Below are positions 9,514 through 17,784 of a stretch of DNA of 63,596 nucleotides, in pieces. The first letter of the stretch is position 1; the number at the start of each line of letters is the position of its first letter. Source of the DNA: Acidobacteriaceae bacterium (GTDB taxonomy: Bacteria; Acidobacteriota; Terriglobia; Terriglobales; Acidobacteriaceae); contig PMYL01000024.1 in NCBI GenBank assembly GCA_003170825.1, forward strand, positions 1 through 63,596, given 5' to 3'. The notes under the pieces are model-generated. The model saw nothing but the letters and a program-made list of their open reading frames with translations. It was not told where the DNA came from and searched no databases. The position numbers and the translations under genes were made by a program.

Positions 9514-10005
9514 TCAATCGGGCAGTTTCTGCTCCAACACTTCCTGTGCCCGAGCCGCACGCCACGCGGCCAGCCGTTCGTAGAGCGCCGCGTCGTTCAA
9601 GGCCAGAATTTCGGCGGCAAAAAGCGCGGCATTGGCCGCTCCAGGCTTGCCGATGGCCAGCGTGCCTACGGGAACGCCCCTGGGCATCTGCACCATCGAG
9701 AGCAGCGAATCCAGGCCGTTCAACGGCGTGGCGGCAATCGGCACAGCCAGCACGGGAAGCAGCGTCTTGGCGGCGATCACGCCCGCCAGGTGAGCCGCGC
9801 CGCCGGCCCCGGCGATCAGCACCCGCAGCCCCCGCGCCCGCGCCGTTGCAACGTATTCAGAGAGCTGGTCGGGGGTGCGATGCGCGCTCAATACCCGCGC
9901 CTCATGGGGAATCTCCAGCGCGCGCAGAATCTCAACCGCAGCCGAGAGCACCTCGTAGTCGCTCTTGCTGCCCATCACCACGCCAACCAGGGGATGTTCG
10001 CTCAT
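9514..10005 (-). CDS. purE: N5-carboxyaminoimidazole ribonucleotide mutase
   Basis: 163 residues from the ATG at 10005; a longer frame reaching 10113 runs into a dispersed repeat and is rejected. The PurE motifs are present: GVVMGSKSDYEVL near the start, VLSAHRTPDQL with the catalytic histidine, AGAGGAAHLAGV, and GLDSLLSMVQMPRGVPV. This looks like the class I (mutase) form, which works with PurK in de novo purine synthesis. No purK is adjacent. It is convergent with typA and separated from the phage-like cassette by a repeat. Confidence 0.93.
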   Translation of the reverse strand: MSEHPLVGVVMGSKSDYEVLSAAVEILRALEIPHEARVLSAHRTPDQLSEYVATARARGLRVLIAGAGGAAHLAGVIAAKTLLPVLAVPIAATPLNGLDSLLSMVQMPRGVPVGTLAIGKPGAANAALFAAEILALNDAALYERLAAWRAARAQEVLEQKLPD

Positions 10006-10031
10006 AAGACTGATTATACGAGAGTTCGAGG

Positions 10032-10081
10032 TTTCCCACCTTCGGCGCAAAAAACAAAAGCACGCCGAAGGTGGGGCACCC
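10032..10081. repeat. Palindromic dispersed repeat, intergenic copy
   Basis: Same family as 4209-4257. It starts TTTCCCACC and ends GGTGGGGCACCC, with self-complementary arms (CCTTCGGCG / CGCCGAAGG) around an A-rich loop. It lies between purE and the phage-like cassette. Confidence 0.75.
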
Positions 10082-10109
10082 AACTTTTGTGGATGATTTG
10101 CCATGGCGC

Positions 10110-10337
10110 TCAATGCCGGTGCCAGGCCTCCACGGCCACTTCGATCACCGCGAAGAGCACACTGACCGCCGCGAGAAATCCCTTGGCGCGCTGCCAGTTC
10201 TGCTCATGCCGCTCCATGCGCCGCTCCAGGTCAGCGATGCGCCCGCCGTTGCCGTCGCCCATCAGGCCGGTCATCTGCGTCTTCAGCACGCTCAGATCGC
10301 TCAGCACCTGCGCTTCGAATTCATTCATCATCCGCAT
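10110..10337 (-). CDS. Small coiled-coil / single-membrane-segment protein, holin-like layout
   Basis: 75 residues. A charged helical N-terminal half (RIADLERRMERHEQNWQRAKG) leads into one hydrophobic segment (FLAAVSVLFAVIEVAVEAW) and a short basic end. This layout resembles small phage membrane proteins of the XhlA/holin kind, and it is the last gene of the phage-like cassette, but the sequence alone does not prove a lytic role. GGAG lies 8 bases before the ATG at 10337; in-frame ATGs three and four codons in are alternatives. No endolysin neighbour is seen. Confidence 0.55.
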   Translation of the reverse strand: MRMMNEFEAQVLSDLSVLKTQMTGLMGDGNGGRIADLERRMERHEQNWQRAKGFLAAVSVLFAVIEVAVEAWHRH

Positions 10338-10397
10338 CCGCCAGGCTCCATCTCGTCATTTCTCAAGACCGTGTTCCTTTCGGCGAGCAACCGGGGT

Positions 10398-10425
10398 CCC
10401 CACGGACAGGTCTTCGTCCGTGGGG
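10398..10425. terminator. Perfect hairpin between the last two cassette genes
   Basis: A 10-base perfect stem (CCCCACGGAC / GTCCGTGGGG) with an 8-base loop lies between the stop of the 771-residue tail protein and the small membrane protein. It could end or attenuate transcription; it also resembles a dispersed palindrome. Confidence 0.45.
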
Positions 10426-10430
10426 TGGTC

Positions 10431-12746
10431 TTACGATCCCAGCGGCAGGTTGATGAACAATGCCGTTGAGAACTCCGAATAGTTCGGCGGCGTCGAACCG
10501 TCATACATCCGGATATAGAACCGGTCGTTGGCGGTTTCACGGGAAAAGGTCATGTTGGGCAGCGTAGCGCGCACTACCAGGCCCGGATCTTCGCCCGGCA
10601 TGAAGGCAAAATCCCGCCGCCGTATCTCGAATCCTCCGCCTGTGGGCGGCGTCACGCCGGCATTGATCGCCACCGTACTTCCATTCAGCGTGGTCACCGT
10701 GAGGCTGGTGAGATTGGCCAGCAAAGTAGGAGCAATCGGCGCCGGCAGCCAGGCATCGACGGGCACCGTCGCGCTGGTCTTGATGGCCAGGTCGTCGGCC
10801 CAATCGTTGGCAAACGCAATGGCATACTCCACCAGGTCGGGATAACTGGCGCGGTAACTCACCTTCACCGTTCGCACCACCACCTCCGCGTTCAGGCTGG
10901 TTGACGGCGCATTCAAAAGCAGTGCATCGCCCGGCCAGACGTCGGCGGCAAAGCTTGTCCTGTTTCCGCTATAAGCGCCGCTCCACAGCGCGCTGACGCC
11001 GGCCGCCGCCTGTTCGATGGCCAGGGCCGCATTCAGGCAGTCCGTGGAACTGCGCGCCGGAGGGTTGGTTACCGAGCCGATCCATGCGGCTACGGCAGGC
11101 GTTCCGGCCTGCGTCAGCGCCTGCTGGCTGGCGGTGTTCACAGCTCGTCCCACCGCCCTGCCCACCGTGCGATAATTCACAGCGATCTGCTCGCCGGCCA
11201 CCGGCGCATACCCGGTATAAAACACCACCTTGCCGGTGCGCTCCAGGTGGCACTCGGCCGCCTCGGCTGTGGTGCCTACCCGCCGTGTATACGGGCCGCC
11301 GCTGGGGGGCGTGCTCACCACCCAGCCCGATCCCAGATTGGTCAGGTTGATCGCGCGCATGGTTCCAATCAGGTTGATGCTGCTGGCTGCCACCACCGTG
11401 CATGCGGGGGGCAGGCTGGCGATGGCGCCGTCATAGAGCGTCACCGGCATCCCGCCCACTCCATTCACAAACTCCTGAATCTCCAGTTGCAGCTTGCCCG
11501 GACTTAGATTCGTCTGTCCGCCCAGGGTAATTGCCCCGCTATCTCCAAAGGAACGGTAGATCGCCAGCGCCCGCTCATTCTCAGGGCAATGCACCCTGAC
11601 GCGCAGCGTGTATTGGTAGGCTGGATTGATCGCATAAGTCGTTCCCGCCGGCATTCCTTGAATCATCGGCTGCAAAGTAACCGCCCCGGTGCCCTGCTGC
11701 GCCGCTGCCAGAAACCCCGCAACACATGCCGCCTGCGTATTCAGGCCAACAAAAAAGCCGGCCAGAACCCCGGTGCTGCCCGGTGAAAGAGTTACTCCCA
11801 CAGCCTCCAGCAACAAGGTTCCACCCATTTCCACCGGATCAAGCCACCCCAGCAGCGTCTCCCCGTCGATTCCGTTGCCGCCGTCCATCACCAGGCCGCC
11901 TGCGCCCAGCTCGAGATATCCATTGCCGCCCGGATTGCCCCACACTTGCATGTCGATTGCACTCTCGTTAAAGAGCTCGCTGATGAGGTTGGACTTGGAT
12001 GCGGCGGGGAAGAAGGGGTCCGCGGCCAGATAAAACTGCGTCGTTACTCCGTCGCCCAGAAAATACTCCGTCACATAGGCAACCGGCTCGTGCTCGCCGC
12101 AAACCGTCACATCGTTTGCCAGCGCGCGTTTGACGCTGGCGTTGAATGCCAGGTTGGCCAGGCTCAGGCTCCCGTCGGCCTCGTTCAGCGTATGCACGGC
12201 GCCTGGCACGGCGGAGACCGTCAGCGCCCCATTGACCGCGCGATACGCGGCCCGTGCCTGGCTGGCCACTTGTCCGGCGCTCTTGCTCCACGGCGCGCCC
12301 GGATCGGGAACAAAGTTGCTGACCGGCGCGCTCAGGGAGAGCCCCTGGGTAGAGAGCGCTGCCGATCCGGCATGAGTTACCAGAGCGGTCATCAGCGCCC
12401 CGGCACTTTCACCGGTCGTGCCCGTGCTGGGCGGCATCAGCAACTGGTCCAGCAGCAGTTCGTCGCTCACGGCCTGGATGGCAATCCGGTAGCGCGGGCC
12501 CTCGATTGCCAGCCCCGCATATTCCGGCAGCGGACTTACCGCGATGTAACCCGTGAAGTAGGGCGTGCCGTCATCGGCCGTCATCGCCAGTGACTGGTTG
12601 CGCGAGGGCGTCGCCAGGCTGCCGTTGGCCGGCAGGCTCAGCCATAGCTGGCAAATGGAAGGCTCGTTCAGCTTGCGCTCGATCGTCAACGGCCGCGCTG
12701 CATCGAGCGCCGCCGTGTAGTCCTGCCCTTGGATCGTAATCTTCAT
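10431..12746 (-). CDS. Large phage tail / baseplate-hub-like protein
   Basis: 771 residues. The N-terminal 100 or so (MKITIQGQDY, then a residue pattern around PYFTGYIAVSPLP) resembles the hub domain of phage baseplate proteins that sit at the tail tip. A long middle follows, with YFLGDGVTTQFYL and beta-rich lectin-like sequence. A C-terminal fibronectin-like stretch ends the protein (PIAPTLLANLTSLTV to NLPLGS). No signal peptide. Its place at the distal end of the structural cassette, after tube-like and connector genes, fits a tail-tip role. The assignment rests on pattern and position, not a named family. Confidence 0.6.
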   Translation of the reverse strand: MKITIQGQDYTAALDAARPLTIERKLNEPSICQLWLSLPANGSLATPSRNQSLAMTADDGTPYFTGYIAVSPLPEYAGLAIEGPRYRIAIQAVSDELLLDQLLMPPSTGTTGESAGALMTALVTHAGSAALSTQGLSLSAPVSNFVPDPGAPWSKSAGQVASQARAAYRAVNGALTVSAVPGAVHTLNEADGSLSLANLAFNASVKRALANDVTVCGEHEPVAYVTEYFLGDGVTTQFYLAADPFFPAASKSNLISELFNESAIDMQVWGNPGGNGYLELGAGGLVMDGGNGIDGETLLGWLDPVEMGGTLLLEAVGVTLSPGSTGVLAGFFVGLNTQAACVAGFLAAAQQGTGAVTLQPMIQGMPAGTTYAINPAYQYTLRVRVHCPENERALAIYRSFGDSGAITLGGQTNLSPGKLQLEIQEFVNGVGGMPVTLYDGAIASLPPACTVVAASSINLIGTMRAINLTNLGSGWVVSTPPSGGPYTRRVGTTAEAAECHLERTGKVVFYTGYAPVAGEQIAVNYRTVGRAVGRAVNTASQQALTQAGTPAVAAWIGSVTNPPARSSTDCLNAALAIEQAAAGVSALWSGAYSGNRTSFAADVWPGDALLLNAPSTSLNAEVVVRTVKVSYRASYPDLVEYAIAFANDWADDLAIKTSATVPVDAWLPAPIAPTLLANLTSLTVTTLNGSTVAINAGVTPPTGGGFEIRRRDFAFMPGEDPGLVVRATLPNMTFSRETANDRFYIRMYDGSTPPNYSEFSTALFINLPLGS

Positions 12747-12780
12747 TGTGACTCTCTGACTTGCCTACTCGGTGATTTAC

Positions 12781-13755
12781 TTACACCAGCGCATTGGCCG
12801 CCGGCAGGAAACTCCGGTAACAAACCACATGTTCCCCATCCAGCGGATCGGTTACCGGCAGCGCCAGAAACTGTCCCTTGAGCAGCACCCGCGCCTGCCC
12901 GCCTTGATGCTTGCCGTCCAGCGGGATCGCCGCTTCTTCCGCGCCGGCCATGGTCTGCAGCCGCGGATAGTGAAAGAAGATCCTCTCCCCCTGGCTGCCT
13001 TGCATCACAAACAGCGCCGACCACTCCTGATAGAAACTGCCGCCTTCGCGATCCACAAATCCAGTCACTGCCTGCAGCTTGGCGCCTGCCGCCGGAGCGC
13101 CGCCCGGCAACGGTTCGGCGAGCGTAAGTCCGGTGGAATTTACCTGGGAGACCAACCCAACATTGAAAGTCACGCGCCGGATATAGTCCACGTCCGTCAG
13201 CGCCTGCCGCACATACGCGCCCGAAACCGGCGCGCCCACAAAGCCCGTCTGTCCCGTGTAATCCACATCCAGCGCAATGATCGAGCCGGGCGCGAACTTT
13301 GCGGAGTCGATTGCGGCCAGAGCTACGAATGTCGCCGTCGAGCCGGTTTGTGGAGTGACCGCGGGAGACGCCTGTGCTCCATTGGCCGCAGGAGCAGCCC
13401 TGCTCGCCGGAGCCAACAGGTTCATGTGCTGCGAGCCCGTGGCCAGCGCCATGGTCAGCTTTGTCCAGCTCAGAAACTGCAAGCTCACCTGCGCCTGGAG
13501 CGTCTCGCGCACCTGCTCCAGCGTTCCGGCCGGAATGCCCGCCAACACCGGCGAACTCTTGCTTCCCGGCTTGCGCGTAAACTCCTGAATCCAACCCAGG
13601 CTGATCCACGGAGCCGGCGGAGCGTCGAGGCTGAACCCGCCCTGCTCCGCCGGATCGAAGAGCACCGGTGTCTGCGCCGCGCGATTCACCGGCGCAAAAT
13701 ACCCTCGAACCCGCCGTGCCACCGGCGCGGGAGCCGAAAACCAATTTGCCGCCAT
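12781..13755 (-). CDS. Phage tail-type structural protein (tube or sheath-like position)
   Basis: 324 residues, starting immediately after the stop of the upstream gene (TAAATG), so translation is probably coupled. The sequence is beta-rich. Stretches such as SIIALDVDYTGQTGFVG, DVDYIRRVTFNVGLVSQV and ERIFFHYPRLQTMAG recall proteins found between connector and tail-tip genes in siphophage-like clusters. I do not recognise a specific family. A major tail (tube) protein is the most natural guess from position. No membrane segment or signal peptide. Confidence 0.5.
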   Translation of the reverse strand: MAANWFSAPAPVARRVRGYFAPVNRAAQTPVLFDPAEQGGFSLDAPPAPWISLGWIQEFTRKPGSKSSPVLAGIPAGTLEQVRETLQAQVSLQFLSWTKLTMALATGSQHMNLLAPASRAAPAANGAQASPAVTPQTGSTATFVALAAIDSAKFAPGSIIALDVDYTGQTGFVGAPVSGAYVRQALTDVDYIRRVTFNVGLVSQVNSTGLTLAEPLPGGAPAAGAKLQAVTGFVDREGGSFYQEWSALFVMQGSQGERIFFHYPRLQTMAGAEEAAIPLDGKHQGGQARVLLKGQFLALPVTDPLDGEHVVCYRSFLPAANALV

Positions 13756-14241
13756 TTACTCCCCCTGCTCCTGGTAGCTGTAAACCATCACCTTTGCCGA
13801 CCGGCTCAACAGGTCCCGCTGGACCACGGTCGGTGTAATCCCCGGCTCGTCCCAAAACACCTGCGTCAGCATCGCTGCCGGCGGTGTTGCCGTGTAACTC
13901 AACTTGGGCGTGTAGAAAGGTTGAAGCATCGCCACCAGTTCCTCGTCCATCGCGCTCAACGACCGGCCGCGATCCAACCCGCCAAAACTCTGCGTCCCGC
14001 AGGTCTGATAGACGATCTCGCACTCCTCCGCCGCCATCGTCGACCCGAGATCCATATCGATGCCCAGGCCCAGCCAGCGCAGGACAAACACATCATTGGG
14101 AAGCTGGCTGAAGGGGGCTTCCGCCTCCTCCACCAGAATCCCCGGCCGCACCGCCCCGCGCAGCAGAATCGTCCGCTCCGGATTGATCGTGGTCAGCCGC
14201 GCGCGCAGCGCCATATAAAACGAGTCTTTCGCATTTTGCAT
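13756..14241 (-). CDS. Phage head-tail joining / tail-terminator-like protein
   Basis: 161 residues from the ATG at 14241, preferred because AGGAG lies 8 bases upstream. A GTG at 14289 would add 16 residues and fit tight packing but has no ribosome site. The protein opens MQNAKDSFYMALRARL, then RTILLRGAVRPGILVEEAE, and has an acidic middle. Size and place between connector genes and the tube-like gene fit a tail terminator or neck protein, but no motif proves it. The stop abuts the next start. Confidence 0.5.
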   Translation of the reverse strand: MQNAKDSFYMALRARLTTINPERTILLRGAVRPGILVEEAEAPFSQLPNDVFVLRWLGLGIDMDLGSTMAAEECEIVYQTCGTQSFGGLDRGRSLSAMDEELVAMLQPFYTPKLSYTATPPAAMLTQVFWDEPGITPTVVQRDLLSRSAKVMVYSYQEQGE

Positions 14242-14307
14242 GGAGTACAGCTCCTCGTGCCCTGCGCCAAAAGCTCTAAGTCTGCTCACTCGCAGTCAAG
14301 TGGCTGG

Positions 14308-14742
14308 TTACACCGCCTGCTGGCGCGCTTCCCGCAACAGCAACCGGTAGAGATACACCTGGCCGAAGGCCTCGTTGGAAGCGATCGACTCAATCAGGTA
14401 ATCCTGACCCGCCACCGTAACCGCCAACGTCATGGCAAAGAGAGATTGGGCCGAAGACAGGTCCAGCGCGCTAACTTGCTGCTCCACGCCGGTGGCCGAT
14501 ACGAATAACTCCCACTTCGACTCCCCGTCCTCCTGCCATGTTGGCCGCAGCTTCCGCATCACCACCGGGCTCACCACCACATCGGCAAAGGCCGTTGCCA
14601 CCAGTCCCAACTCGGACATGTTGGTATCCGTGTTCGTGCCCGTAACCCGCAAAAGGGCCGTCGTTCCTGTCATGCTTCGCAGCAGGGCATCGGCCAGCAT
14701 CTGCGGCGCTCCCACCGGGTTGCGCGGCGCCGTATCGCTCAT
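14308..14742 (-). CDS. Phage neck/head-completion-type protein
   Basis: 144 residues of mixed alpha/beta sequence without membrane segments (for example TTALLRVTGTNTDTNMSELG and DYLIESIASNEAFGQVYLYR). It starts three bases after the stop of the upstream connector-like gene, so the two are co-translated. Position between the connector and tail genes suggests a head-closure or stopper role. No family recognised with confidence. Confidence 0.5.
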   Translation of the reverse strand: MSDTAPRNPVGAPQMLADALLRSMTGTTALLRVTGTNTDTNMSELGLVATAFADVVVSPVVMRKLRPTWQEDGESKWELFVSATGVEQQVSALDLSSAQSLFAMTLAVTVAGQDYLIESIASNEAFGQVYLYRLLLREARQQAV

Positions 14743-14745
14743 CGC

Positions 14746-15369
14746 TCACCCCAGCCTGTTCGCAATGTAGGGACGCAGCCAGGCCTGCACCGTTTCGTCC
14801 ACCAGCGAACTCGAGAAATACTGCATCTGCATCGTGTCGATCTTGGTCTTGCTGGCGTTCAGCGCCGGCGTCGACTGCGCATTCCGCACAATCTGCGCGC
14901 ATGCGGTCTTCACGTCGTCGCCGATCGTCGCCAATCCCGCCGTATAGGTCACCGCCACTTCGTTGTAAGGCAGCCCCAGCACATTCCACGGCAGCGTCAG
15001 CTCCCCGGTATTCGGATCAAAGTCCACGGAGTTCGGATCGATCGCCGTCCACTGGCCGGGCAGCGAAAACGCCCACACAATTTCAAACAACGGCTCGTTC
15101 AGAATCTCCCCGCGCCGCGGCTTCGCATACCGGCCTTCAATGCTCACAATCGGCGTTGTGGCCGTCCCCAGCGGCGCCAGCGGCAGATAACTCAGCAACA
15201 CCGTCTGCGATCCGCTGGTCAGCCGCAACCGCTCCGTGTACTGGATCACGTTCAGGTCCGGCCGCCTGCAGTAGCTGTTGATCAATGCCGTGGCGGCCGT
15301 AATCCAGTCCGCCGTAGTTCCAGCCGGCAATCCATAGTTCGGGTAATCCGCTGGCTGCAGATATGCCAT
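14746..15369 (-). CDS. Phage head-tail connector (adaptor-like) protein
   Basis: 207 residues. The opening MAYLQPADYPNYGLPAGTT and the helix TAATALINSYCRRPDLNV resemble gp6/gp8-type adaptor proteins that bind beneath the portal. The middle holds YNEVAVTYTAGLATIGDDVK, a motif common in this adaptor group. It lies directly downstream of the capsid gene, the usual place for an adaptor. An intergenic patch of 8-base repeats separates it from the capsid gene. Confidence 0.65.
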   Translation of the reverse strand: MAYLQPADYPNYGLPAGTTADWITAATALINSYCRRPDLNVIQYTERLRLTSGSQTVLLSYLPLAPLGTATTPIVSIEGRYAKPRRGEILNEPLFEIVWAFSLPGQWTAIDPNSVDFDPNTGELTLPWNVLGLPYNEVAVTYTAGLATIGDDVKTACAQIVRNAQSTPALNASKTKIDTMQMQYFSSSLVDETVQAWLRPYIANRLG

Positions 15370-15464
15370 ACCTTTTCCCTTCCCTCTTGTTCGTCCCCGC
15401 CGGGCCTGCGGGAGAAACTGCTCAATCTCTCCCGCATGCCCATTACATTGCCGATCAGCCGTTC

Positions 15465-15490
15465 GCTAACTCGCTGACTTGCTAACTCGC
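15465..15490. repeat. 8-base tandem repeat between capsid and connector genes
   Basis: Three imperfect units of the type GCTAACTC / GCTGACTT in tandem. Related units flank the hairpin at 17150-17178 and recur at about 34115-34140, always outside genes. Confidence 0.6.
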
Positions 15491-15501
15491 CAACCCGCTC
15501 C

Positions 15502-16470
15502 CTACCGGTCCACCAGAACCTGGTAATGCGCGTAGTTGGCGCCCTTGACCACCACGGCGCCGAATTTCACCGCGACATACTGGTAAGCCAGTGAGTTCGG
15601 CAGCCCCAGTTGGAAGATGCGCGGCGTCGGATCGCCGAGCCAGTGGTACTCGATCAGATCCTCGGTCACGATGTAGGCCGGCAGCACCGCCGTGCCCGAG
15701 CCCGGCGTGCCGGTGTAACTCAGGCTCCAGTCCGGAATCAGCGGCAGATCGCCCGCCTGCGTCGAGAGCATCTTCACCCGGATTCCGCCCGTGATGTTGT
15801 CGGTATTCAGCACCACGTTGAACTCGGCCTTCATCTCCCGGTCGATCAGGTCCAGCAGCACCGGGTTGGCGTAGATCGCCGTGGGCCGCACTTGGAAGCC
15901 GTTGCTGGCTACCATCTGCGCCACCGCCGACTTGATGCCGTCCACGATCGAAGCCGTCGTGCCGATCGTCGCCGTCAGGCCGCCCGCCTGGATCTGGCCG
16001 ATCGCGCCCATATACTGCGTGGTCGTCGGCGTGCTCAGGCTGGTGTCGTTGCCGTTCCACAGAGCCACGTCGTGGGTCACCATCACACCACTCACCGTAT
16101 CCACCAGGTCTTTGGCCTGCAAGTAGGCAAACTGTTTCTGCTGGTCGCCCAACTCGATGTCGAAGAGGTTGTAGTTGATCTGCGAAACGATCGCCTTCAG
16201 CGGCACGCTCCGCTCCACCCGCGTCGGGCTTACCACCGTCGGCACGATGCTGCGCGGATTCACGAAGCCGGCCGTGCCCGGATTCGGAATCGCCGTCTCC
16301 TCGAAGAACCGCGAGGGATGTCCCGTCGCCGGAACCTGCTTAATGCGCTGTCCGAAGGGGCTCGAACGGCGGCAAATGTCGAATATCTCGGTCTGATACA
16401 GCGGAACTTCGATAGCGCCCGGCCCGATAAAATCCGCTGCCGCGTGAATGTCTGCAAAGGTTGCGTTCAT
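15502..16470 (-). CDS. Phage major capsid protein (HK97-fold type)
   Basis: 322 residues. The layout matches HK97-type capsid proteins of the shorter kind without a long delta domain. An N-terminal arm is followed by an E-loop-like region (FFEETAIPNPGTAGFVNPRS), the segment VERSVPLKAIVSQINYNLFDI, a helix-rich P domain (DIKSAVAQ-like: GIKSAVAQMVASNGFQV), then RPTAIYANPVLLDLIDREMK and the A-domain end. It sits downstream of portal, protease and coiled-coil genes in canonical capsid-module order. Cleavage by the upstream protease is plausible but no site is evident. The ribosome site is weak (GAAAGAG). Confidence 0.8.
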   Translation of the reverse strand: MNATFADIHAAADFIGPGAIEVPLYQTEIFDICRRSSPFGQRIKQVPATGHPSRFFEETAIPNPGTAGFVNPRSIVPTVVSPTRVERSVPLKAIVSQINYNLFDIELGDQQKQFAYLQAKDLVDTVSGVMVTHDVALWNGNDTSLSTPTTTQYMGAIGQIQAGGLTATIGTTASIVDGIKSAVAQMVASNGFQVRPTAIYANPVLLDLIDREMKAEFNVVLNTDNITGGIRVKMLSTQAGDLPLIPDWSLSYTGTPGSGTAVLPAYIVTEDLIEYHWLGDPTPRIFQLGLPNSLAYQYVAVKFGAVVVKGANYAHYQVLVDR

Positions 16471-16503
16471 AGGCTCTTTCCGCCCCCTCCATGGGGCCGT
16501 TGT

Positions 16504-16529
16504 AGCTGCTAGCTCCTAGCTGCTAGCTT
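16504..16529. repeat. 7-base tandem repeat upstream of capsid gene
   Basis: Consecutive 7-base units of the AGCTGCT / AGCTCCT type, found only between genes. A second patch with related units follows at 16644-16677. Confidence 0.6.
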
Positions 16530-16643
16530 GTTGCTGCCGGAATCCGGCTTTGGTTGCATCTCTCCCGGCAAGGGGCGGTCCCGATAACTTTCCACCAAGG
16601 CCGCTTTCCAGCCGCAACTTACCCGCGTTCCCAATCGAGCTTT

Positions 16644-16677
16644 TAGCTAGAAGCTGGTAGCTAGAAGCTGCTTCTAG
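16644..16677. repeat. 7-base tandem repeat overlapping the stop of the coiled-coil gene
   Basis: Units TAGCTAG / AAGCTGG alternate; a similar patch occurs at about 38361-38385. The stop codon (TAG, 16674-16676 on the minus strand) of the scaffold-like gene falls inside the repeat. Confidence 0.6.
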
Positions 16678-17090
16678 GCGATCGATCCTGCCCGCAGCAG
16701 TTGGCTCTTTACCGCGATGCGCTGTTCCAGGCTCAGTCCGGCCAGCGCCGCATCCAGGGTCCGCACGTCCACCGGGCCATCCCCGATGCCATGCTTGGCC
16801 AGCATCTCGTTGGTTGCCGAGGGCAACGTCCTGCGCAGCGGGTTCAACGCGTTTTGCGCAGCCCCAGCCTTCAACTCGGCCAACTCCCGTTCGGCCGCGG
16901 CCAACTTCTCGGCCAGTTCCGCCTCCCGCCGGTCCGCCGCGGCGGACTCGACGGTTGCCGAAATCCTCTCCACCTCACCCGTCAACGCGGTCGCCGCGGC
17001 GCCCCGCTCCTCGAGCCAGTTCAGCGTTCTCTCCAGCAGGGTCGTCGCGGCCTCCAGCCGCTCCCCAATCTCTTTCTCTTCCTTTTCCAT
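16674..17090 (-). CDS. Coiled-coil protein in scaffold position
   Basis: 138 residues, mostly charged helix with strong coiled-coil character (LEAATTLLERTLNWLEERG, ELAEKLAAAERELAELKAG). A C-terminal globular part follows (GIGDGPVDVRTLDAALAGLS). It lies between the prohead protease and the capsid gene, exactly where HK97-type phages carry a scaffold, so a capsid-assembly scaffold is the best inference. A 16-base palindrome (16932-16947) lies inside the coding sequence and encodes ESAAAD. Confidence 0.55.
   Translation of the reverse strand: MEKEEKEIGERLEAATTLLERTLNWLEERGAAATALTGEVERISATVESAAADRREAELAEKLAAAERELAELKAGAAQNALNPLRRTLPSATNEMLAKHGIGDGPVDVRTLDAALAGLSLEQRIAVKSQLLRAGSIA
16932..16947. 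repeat. 16-bp iterated palindrome, copy 1 (inside scaffold-like gene)
   Basis: Perfect palindrome GTCCGCCGCGGCGGAC. Four more copies, perfect or one base short, occur at 17195, 38285, 50050 and 50857. Confidence 0.8.
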
Positions 17091-17149
17091 GTCCTTCCTT
17101 TCCTGTTTGCCGTGAATGTCGTCGAAAAAATCCCGCTAACTTGCTGACA

Positions 17150-17178
17150 AAAGAGGCTCCGGTTCACGGAGCCTCTTT
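17150..17178. terminator. Strong hairpin between protease and scaffold-like genes
   Basis: A perfect 12-base stem (AAAGAGGCTCCG / CGGAGCCTCTTT) with a 5-base loop, flanked on both sides by 8-base GCTAACTT-type repeats. It could reduce read-through or protect mRNA ends inside the cassette. Confidence 0.6.
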
Positions 17179-17194
17179 GCTAACTCGCTGACTC

Positions 17195-17210
17195 GTCCGC
17201 CGCGGCGGAC
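17195..17210. repeat. 16-bp iterated palindrome, copy 2 (at the stop of the protease gene)
   Basis: Perfect GTCCGCCGCGGCGGAC; its last base is also the last base of the protease stop codon. Confidence 0.8.
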
Positions 17211-17710
17211 TAACTTGCCATGCGGAAGCTCGTGGCCCGGTAAGCCGCCTTCTCCCTGAGCAGAATTGCCGCTCCGGTAAAGGTCACGCGGGTCAGCTTC
17301 CACACCTCGGCCCGCATATCCTCAACCCGCGCGTCGGCCAGTTCATAGCTCATGCCCATCGACTCGGGCGACTGTGCCTGAATGGCTCCGGCCACCTCGG
17401 GAAAGTCGCGCGCATAAAGATATCCGCGCACCACCAGCCGCTGCCCGATCACATCCGCCTCGGTCAGCAGCCCGATCTTGCGCCGCGCGTCGTGGCCGTC
17501 CCACCCCGGCCGGTAGTCCACCGCCATGCCCAGCAGCGAAGGCAGCGCCTTCTCCGCCGCCTCCCGCGTCAACATCACCCGGTGCCCGTGCGCTCCGGCC
17601 GGCGCCTTGTCGCTGGCCGCATTCACCATCGTCAGTACCCCCTCGAACGCCACCCGGTTGGGGTGCCCGTCCACGTGGGGAATCTTTACCGCCATCGCTT
17701 CCAGTCTCAT
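17210..17710 (-). CDS. Prohead protease, S78-like
   Basis: 166 residues from the ATG at 17710; the longer open frame upstream overlaps the portal gene and is not protein-like. The order of motifs matches HK97-type prohead proteases: an N-terminal strand (VAFEGVLTMVNAAS), a probable catalytic histidine in DGHDARRKIGLLTEADV, VRGYLYARDFP, then the serine motif SPESMGMSYEL, and LTRVTFTGAAIL near the end. These enzymes cleave the scaffold and capsid during maturation. Its place between portal and scaffold/capsid genes fits. The exact catalytic triad cannot be proven by eye. Confidence 0.7.
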   Translation of the reverse strand: MRLEAMAVKIPHVDGHPNRVAFEGVLTMVNAASDKAPAGAHGHRVMLTREAAEKALPSLLGMAVDYRPGWDGHDARRKIGLLTEADVIGQRLVVRGYLYARDFPEVAGAIQAQSPESMGMSYELADARVEDMRAEVWKLTRVTFTGAAILLREKAAYRATSFRMAS

Positions 17711-17784
17711 GCGCTCTCCGCCTATCTGTTTTCCCAACCCACCCGGACGCCTCCCCTGCGGTAGCGCGGCCAGACTCGAAACCA

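Noticed and set aside
12772..14508. Long plus-strand open frame opposite the tail-type genes
   Set aside because: Composition is arginine/histidine-rich and repetitive, as expected of the antisense of GC-rich genes. The minus-strand genes carry coherent protein-like sequence, ribosome sites and tight spacing.
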